Source: Rosa chinensis
Lineage: Eukaryota; Streptophyta; Magnoliopsida; Rosales; Rosaceae
Direction: 5' to 3'
Length of the DNA: 64,000 nt
Assembly: GCF_002994745.2 (NCBI RefSeq)
Contig: NC_037094.1
Coordinates: 18,585,001 to 18,649,000 of the forward strand
The stretch's first letter is position 1; each line of letters starts with the position of its first letter. The notes under the pieces are model-generated. The model saw nothing but the letters and a program-made list of their open reading frames with translations. It was not told the origin of the DNA and did no database searches. Below are positions 58,659 to 64,000 of the stretch, one piece after another. Made by a program: the position numbers and the translations under genes.

Positions 58659-59077
58659 AGAGTTGTGGAATAACGGAACTGATGTGAAGGTGTGGAAGAT
58701 GCAAAGCAAGTATTAGCCTAGAGTAATTTCAAGCATGAGGTATGATTCTTGCAACACAAACAAAAATAAATGCTTGCAACTGGAATTCTACCGTCTTGTT
58801 CTTGAGGAAGTCACCATACTGTCCAGAACATTGATGAATGACGTATTTACAAGAGCTTTTACTTTGCTTTGTTGAAGCATATAGATGGTATCCCATGTGG
58901 TGGATGATATTCAGGAACCCCCTCAAGAGGAGCCTCAACCGCACTCCGCAGAAGGGGATGCTATCCCTGTGCAACCAGAGCAAGGGGATGCTCTCTCTGA
59001 TCCATAAGAGAAAACAGATACTCTCTCTGTTTACCAAGAGCAAGGTGATACTTTCTCTGGGCTTTAGGGTTGTGCAG
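58659..59077. other. Region between the ARK and ELP2 fragments
   Basis: A ~36-40-bp imperfect repeat (GATGCTATCCCT / GATGCTCTCTCT / GATACTCTCTCT / GATACTTTCTCT with GAGCAAGG) occurs at 58950-59060. No family was recognised. Confidence 0.4.
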
Positions 59078-59328
59078 ACTGCTCAAATTTTGACTACGCT
59101 TCCGGGTCACAAGGCTTCTGTTAATTGCACTCAATGGCTTCCAAGTAATAAGTTTTTCAAAGGTAAGATAGCTACTTATCGGGTTTGCATTCAAAGTTTA
59201 CTGTTCAGAATCATTGTTCAAGCTAACAGCTTTACCTTCATCCTTTTAGCTGTGTATGACATTATTTGCTCTCTGGAGTTGCTGGGGGTGCCATTATTTT
59301 GTGGGAGTATTCTGTTCCTGAAGGAAAG
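59078..59328 (+). pseudogene. ELP2: Two-exon fragment of Elongator subunit ELP2
   Basis: Exon 59078-59162 reads TAQILTTLPGHKASVNCTQW and then LPSNKFFK. Exon ~59250-59328 reads HYLLSGVAGGAIILWEYSVP. This is the first WD40 blade region of ELP2 (TAQILTTLPGHKA.VNCTHWLPS.KF...HYLLSGDADGAIILWE), a scaffold of the Elongator complex in tRNA modification and transcription. Splice borders are GT/AG. A TGA lies in frame just after the second acceptor, and no further WD40 exon follows. Confidence 0.85.
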
Positions 59329-60177
59329 GTAAAGCTCTTATTTGTTTTGTTTTTTGGTTTGGGGGTTTCTTTCGGAGTTTTGATAATGAGTATCTTTTAT
59401 GTCGACCAAGATGGTACAAACCAACAAAATAACCATGTTCAAGATCTCATCCATAATAATTTAAAGACAATGGAAATCATGGAACTTTGATTCTGTAGCT
59501 GTCTTTTAAGTTTTAACTAATTATTTTTCTGTTTCAAAATGTATGAATGATTGCTAGCTACAGCATTTTCAATCACAGCCATGATGTCTGAAAATGAGGC
59601 TATCACGCATGGAATGGAGGTTCGTAATAATAAGGTCTGCTGAATATGCCTATATTATGTTGTGGTAATGATTTATGTAATGCGAATATTTTGTACATCA
59701 TGTTGTGTTTCTGTCAGAGTCAGTCTAAGCTCTTTCATTGAAGAATTCGATCATTTTCTGCTATGGTCTGGGAGAATATTTGTGTTGGTTTTGTACATCT
59801 TTGTGTATCAGTGGCTGTGGATTTCATTGACAGTGATATTAGGATTGGAGGAAATTTAAGGCTTGAGAGTAATGGTGTCTGCTAATGAGCCAATCTTTTT
59901 GTGTACAAGGATGAATAGTTGTGTACAGTGTGATTCTTCTTTTTATTTCATAGAGCTAATATTATGATCATTTTACTTGGTTTTGTTTCAGGTGCAAAGA
60001 AAGATGCAAGTAGCTTCCATTTATTTCATAAAACATGTAATGCATATTCTACAGGTCAGCAGAAGCATAGCAGGATAGACAGAAAGCATGGCTCGAAGCA
60101 CAGACTGTTCGTTGGCATAAGACCGGCAAGATCAAGGCTATAATAAGTGGAGTTCGTGTGAGAAGATCAGGGTTCTA

Positions 60178-60380
60178 TGCTACATGTTATTGGGATCTGC
60201 TTCTTTAGATTTGAAACACCAATGGGTAAGTAGTGAGTAATTTACCAAACATAGAAACCACTGGAAGTGCTACATGTTATTGGGACTGCTTCTTTAGATT
60301 TGAAACACCAGTGGGTAAGTAGTGAGTAATTAACAAACATAGAAACCACTGAAAAGTGCTACATGTTATTGGGATCTGCC
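60178..60380. repeat. ~92-bp tandem repeat, two copies plus a partial third
   Basis: GCTACATGTTATTGGGATCT starts units at ~60179, ~60270 and ~60357. Each full unit continues through GGGTAAGTAGTGAGTAAT and ends CATAGAAACCACTG. Confidence 0.9.
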
Positions 60381-60669
60381 TCGACAAACACTGTTGTGGC
60401 GGCATCACCGCATCATTATACTACATGAGTTCGACTGATTTGTTTCAAACATATGACCTTCGTTCATATTCTATCCATGGGGTTGGAAGCAATATAAAAA
60501 CAACTGAGCATTATATATAGATTAGCATTGATCATCAACAGTGCAAACATAAGGATATACGAGAACTCAGCGAAAAGTGTACCACAGTTCAAAGGTTTTA
60601 GGACCTCCTAAAAACGTTTTGACTTTGAAGGTTTTAGGAAAGTTCGTCTTTTCCTTTATTATTTTCCTT

Positions 60670-62236
<1,567 letters not shown>

Positions 62237-62729
62237 TACCTTGTATTCACTTACTTGATGCCAAGGATTTAGAGATTATGAGTTCTCCTCTTAGTCACTT
62301 ACTTTTCGTTGCTGTGTTTTGTTCTTGTAAACCCTTGTCACGTGTTCAAAGCTAGTTCTTTGATTTATATATACCTCCAAACTATTTTAAGTGTAGGTTT
62401 GTTGTTGCCTAGCCCCAAGTGAGCATACTGTGTTCATATTTCTAGTCATCTGACTATTTTTGTTGTGCAGGAGGAAAAACTAAATCACAGCTCACTCATC
62501 TTTACTAACTAGGTGGCCGAAGCAGAAGATATGTTGACAAAATTCCCGTTGGTGGTTAAACTAAAATGATATATAACGACCTCTCTGAAATTATACATTG
62601 CAAGGAGAGTTGGAAGGCTCATTAGTAATAGATAATCCATGACTTGGATTGGTCAATGGGAATTGAAACATTCATAATGAAAATTTTGCACTGTTTTTCT
62701 CTTTGCCTCCTTCCATACATAGTTGTTAA
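62237..62729. other. 3' flank of HSP70 copy 2
   Basis: AT-rich sequence with no recognised gene. It differs from the 3' flank of copy 1, so the duplicated segment does not extend far past the stop. Confidence 0.5.
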
Positions 62730-62761
62730 TTAGAAGAAGAACCTGTGCGATGCTGCGGGGT
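62730..62761 (-). mobile_element. Helitron-like 3' terminus (motif 3)
   Basis: The minus strand reads ACCCCGCAGCATCGCACAGG (hairpin-forming), then eight bases, then CTAA followed by T. Hairpin, short spacer, CTRR and insertion before T are the diagnostic order of a Helitron 3' end. The body would extend to higher coordinates. No 5' TC end could be fixed and no Rep/helicase is present. Confidence 0.55.
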
Positions 62762-64000
62762 AAGAAGTTGTAGTACTTTTTGTTATTTTTTAAGAACTTG
62801 TGACTGTTTTCATATGAAAGGAGGCGAAAGGCTGAAAAATACCCATTATACATATCCAAGCTCTCCCCTGTCCAGCTCTCCTTCAAAGAGAAAAAAGGCA
62901 AAATCTATTCGTTTCAGTATGTACATGGAGGACTTTCTGAATTGGAAGGATGTTACTCCCCACCTGTAAATCTGGAAGAATGAATCAGAATAAATTGGAC
63001 ATAAAAAAAATTCATAAGATTGAATGCAAAATCAAACAGACCATGCAACGTATCTGATGCCATAGATAACCACATAAAATTCGAATGTTCAACAGCCGGT
63101 TCATTTACATGGTATTCATTTAACAACATCAGAGCTCCACAATAACAAACTGAAAACGGTATCAAAAATAAACTTTGTTAACTTCCCCATGAAAACTAAA
63201 GAATTGCTGCTATCGAAACAAAAATATGCCGAAGAAATGAACAGAATTTAAAAAACCATATCAGAATTGGAATTGCTGTTCGTTTGCAGACATAAGATGC
63301 TAACTCAAATCAGATCAATTAAAATTCAGTACACTATAATTTTCTTATCTAAAAATATGTATTCCAATGTCTTGGAAAGAATTTGATATTTATAGTAGAA
63401 CTGAAGTAAGTTTATTTAGTTGTGTAAAGTAATCCAATGCAATCAGGGGGTGGCAGACTATAGTCATTGCCAATTAGAAATGCACCAAATTCACATTCAT
63501 TTGTTGTCATTGATTTATGTATTTACATTACTTAATCATGACTGCATTTATTTGAATTTTGTGCTAAAATTTCAACTTGCAATGCAAAAATCATCACATT
63601 AACCAACAAATATGTATGAAAGCGACGGTGAAACAAACCATAAGAAAAAAATCTAACTAACCGATAACTTTTTCAAGAGAAAAGACCAAAATAGCTGGTT
63701 GGCAGGACATAGAATCCGGCAATAAGAGGAAGATGCCCAAGTTCATATTTTCTATATGCTAATATCTAATACTGGAGTATACGAACATTTAATGCTTTAA
63801 AACTATTTTGATCCTTCATGTGATCAGAAATTCAGAATACATAGTACTATATATTATGCCTACAGTTCATATGGGTTTCTAAATTCAGAATGCATGTATG
63901 TAAATGTAATAGAAACCTTGGCCCAACATCCCCCAGGAATAATATCACTCCTTGATTTTGTTTGGTTGGCAGGGAAAGTATTTCCAGAAAAATACAATCA
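62762..64000. other. No recognised gene to the end of the window
   Basis: AT-rich sequence without convincing ORFs, presumably the interior of the Helitron-like unit and host intergenic DNA. Confidence 0.4.

Overview
This is a stretch of plant nuclear DNA. Short exons with GT..AG introns, plant protein families (ClpT, MLO, plant-type cytosolic HSP70, PEAMT, armadillo-repeat kinesin) and plant transposon types (Copia LTR element, plant L1-type LINE, MULE, hAT and CACTA elements) all point to a dicot. The family is not established; Rosaceae is only a guess. Most of the window is repetitive, and very few genes look intact.

Layout. 1-3.0 kb: the 3' end of a MATE (DETOXIFICATION) transporter gene, split by a young, internally deleted Copia element with identical-looking LTRs. 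3.5-5.7 kb: a convergent ClpT (plastid Clp accessory subunit) gene on the minus strand with a damaged third exon. 6.4-6.55 kb: an orphan last exon resembling phosphoethanolamine N-methyltransferase. 7-23 kb: a transposon graveyard with RNase H and DUF4283 LINE relics, a MITE inside a TA microsatellite, a MULE with a 9-bp target duplication, a hAT element with an 8-bp target duplication, SINE-like sequences, and a tandemly duplicated Pro/Asn-rich peptide ORF.

23.7-37.8 kb: two copies of a ~1-kb segment. Copy A carries a MITE. Copy B is split by a full-length LINE with both ORFs open (27.6-33.8 kb) and by a 3.4-kb solo-LTR-like element. Each copy preserves the empty site for the other's insertions.

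38-41.65 kb: a hAT element nested in a CACTA end, then a cytosolic HSP70 gene with a normal promoter and intron but one frameshift and no EEVD tail. 41.9-59.4 kb: a mosaic of intron-containing fragments of unrelated genes. On the minus strand are HDS/ispG, MLO, and myotubularin exons 1-3; on the plus strand are YJU2, armadillo-repeat kinesin (ARK), and Elongator ELP2. Three Helitron-like terminal hairpins lie in or near it. 60.7-62.2 kb: a second, heavily broken HSP70 copy.

No operon-like cooperation is expected. The region looks like a gene-fragment and transposon accumulation zone around a duplicated HSP70 locus. The most notable items are the exon insertion in the MATE gene, the intact LINE, the reciprocal empty sites, and the multi-gene fragment mosaic.
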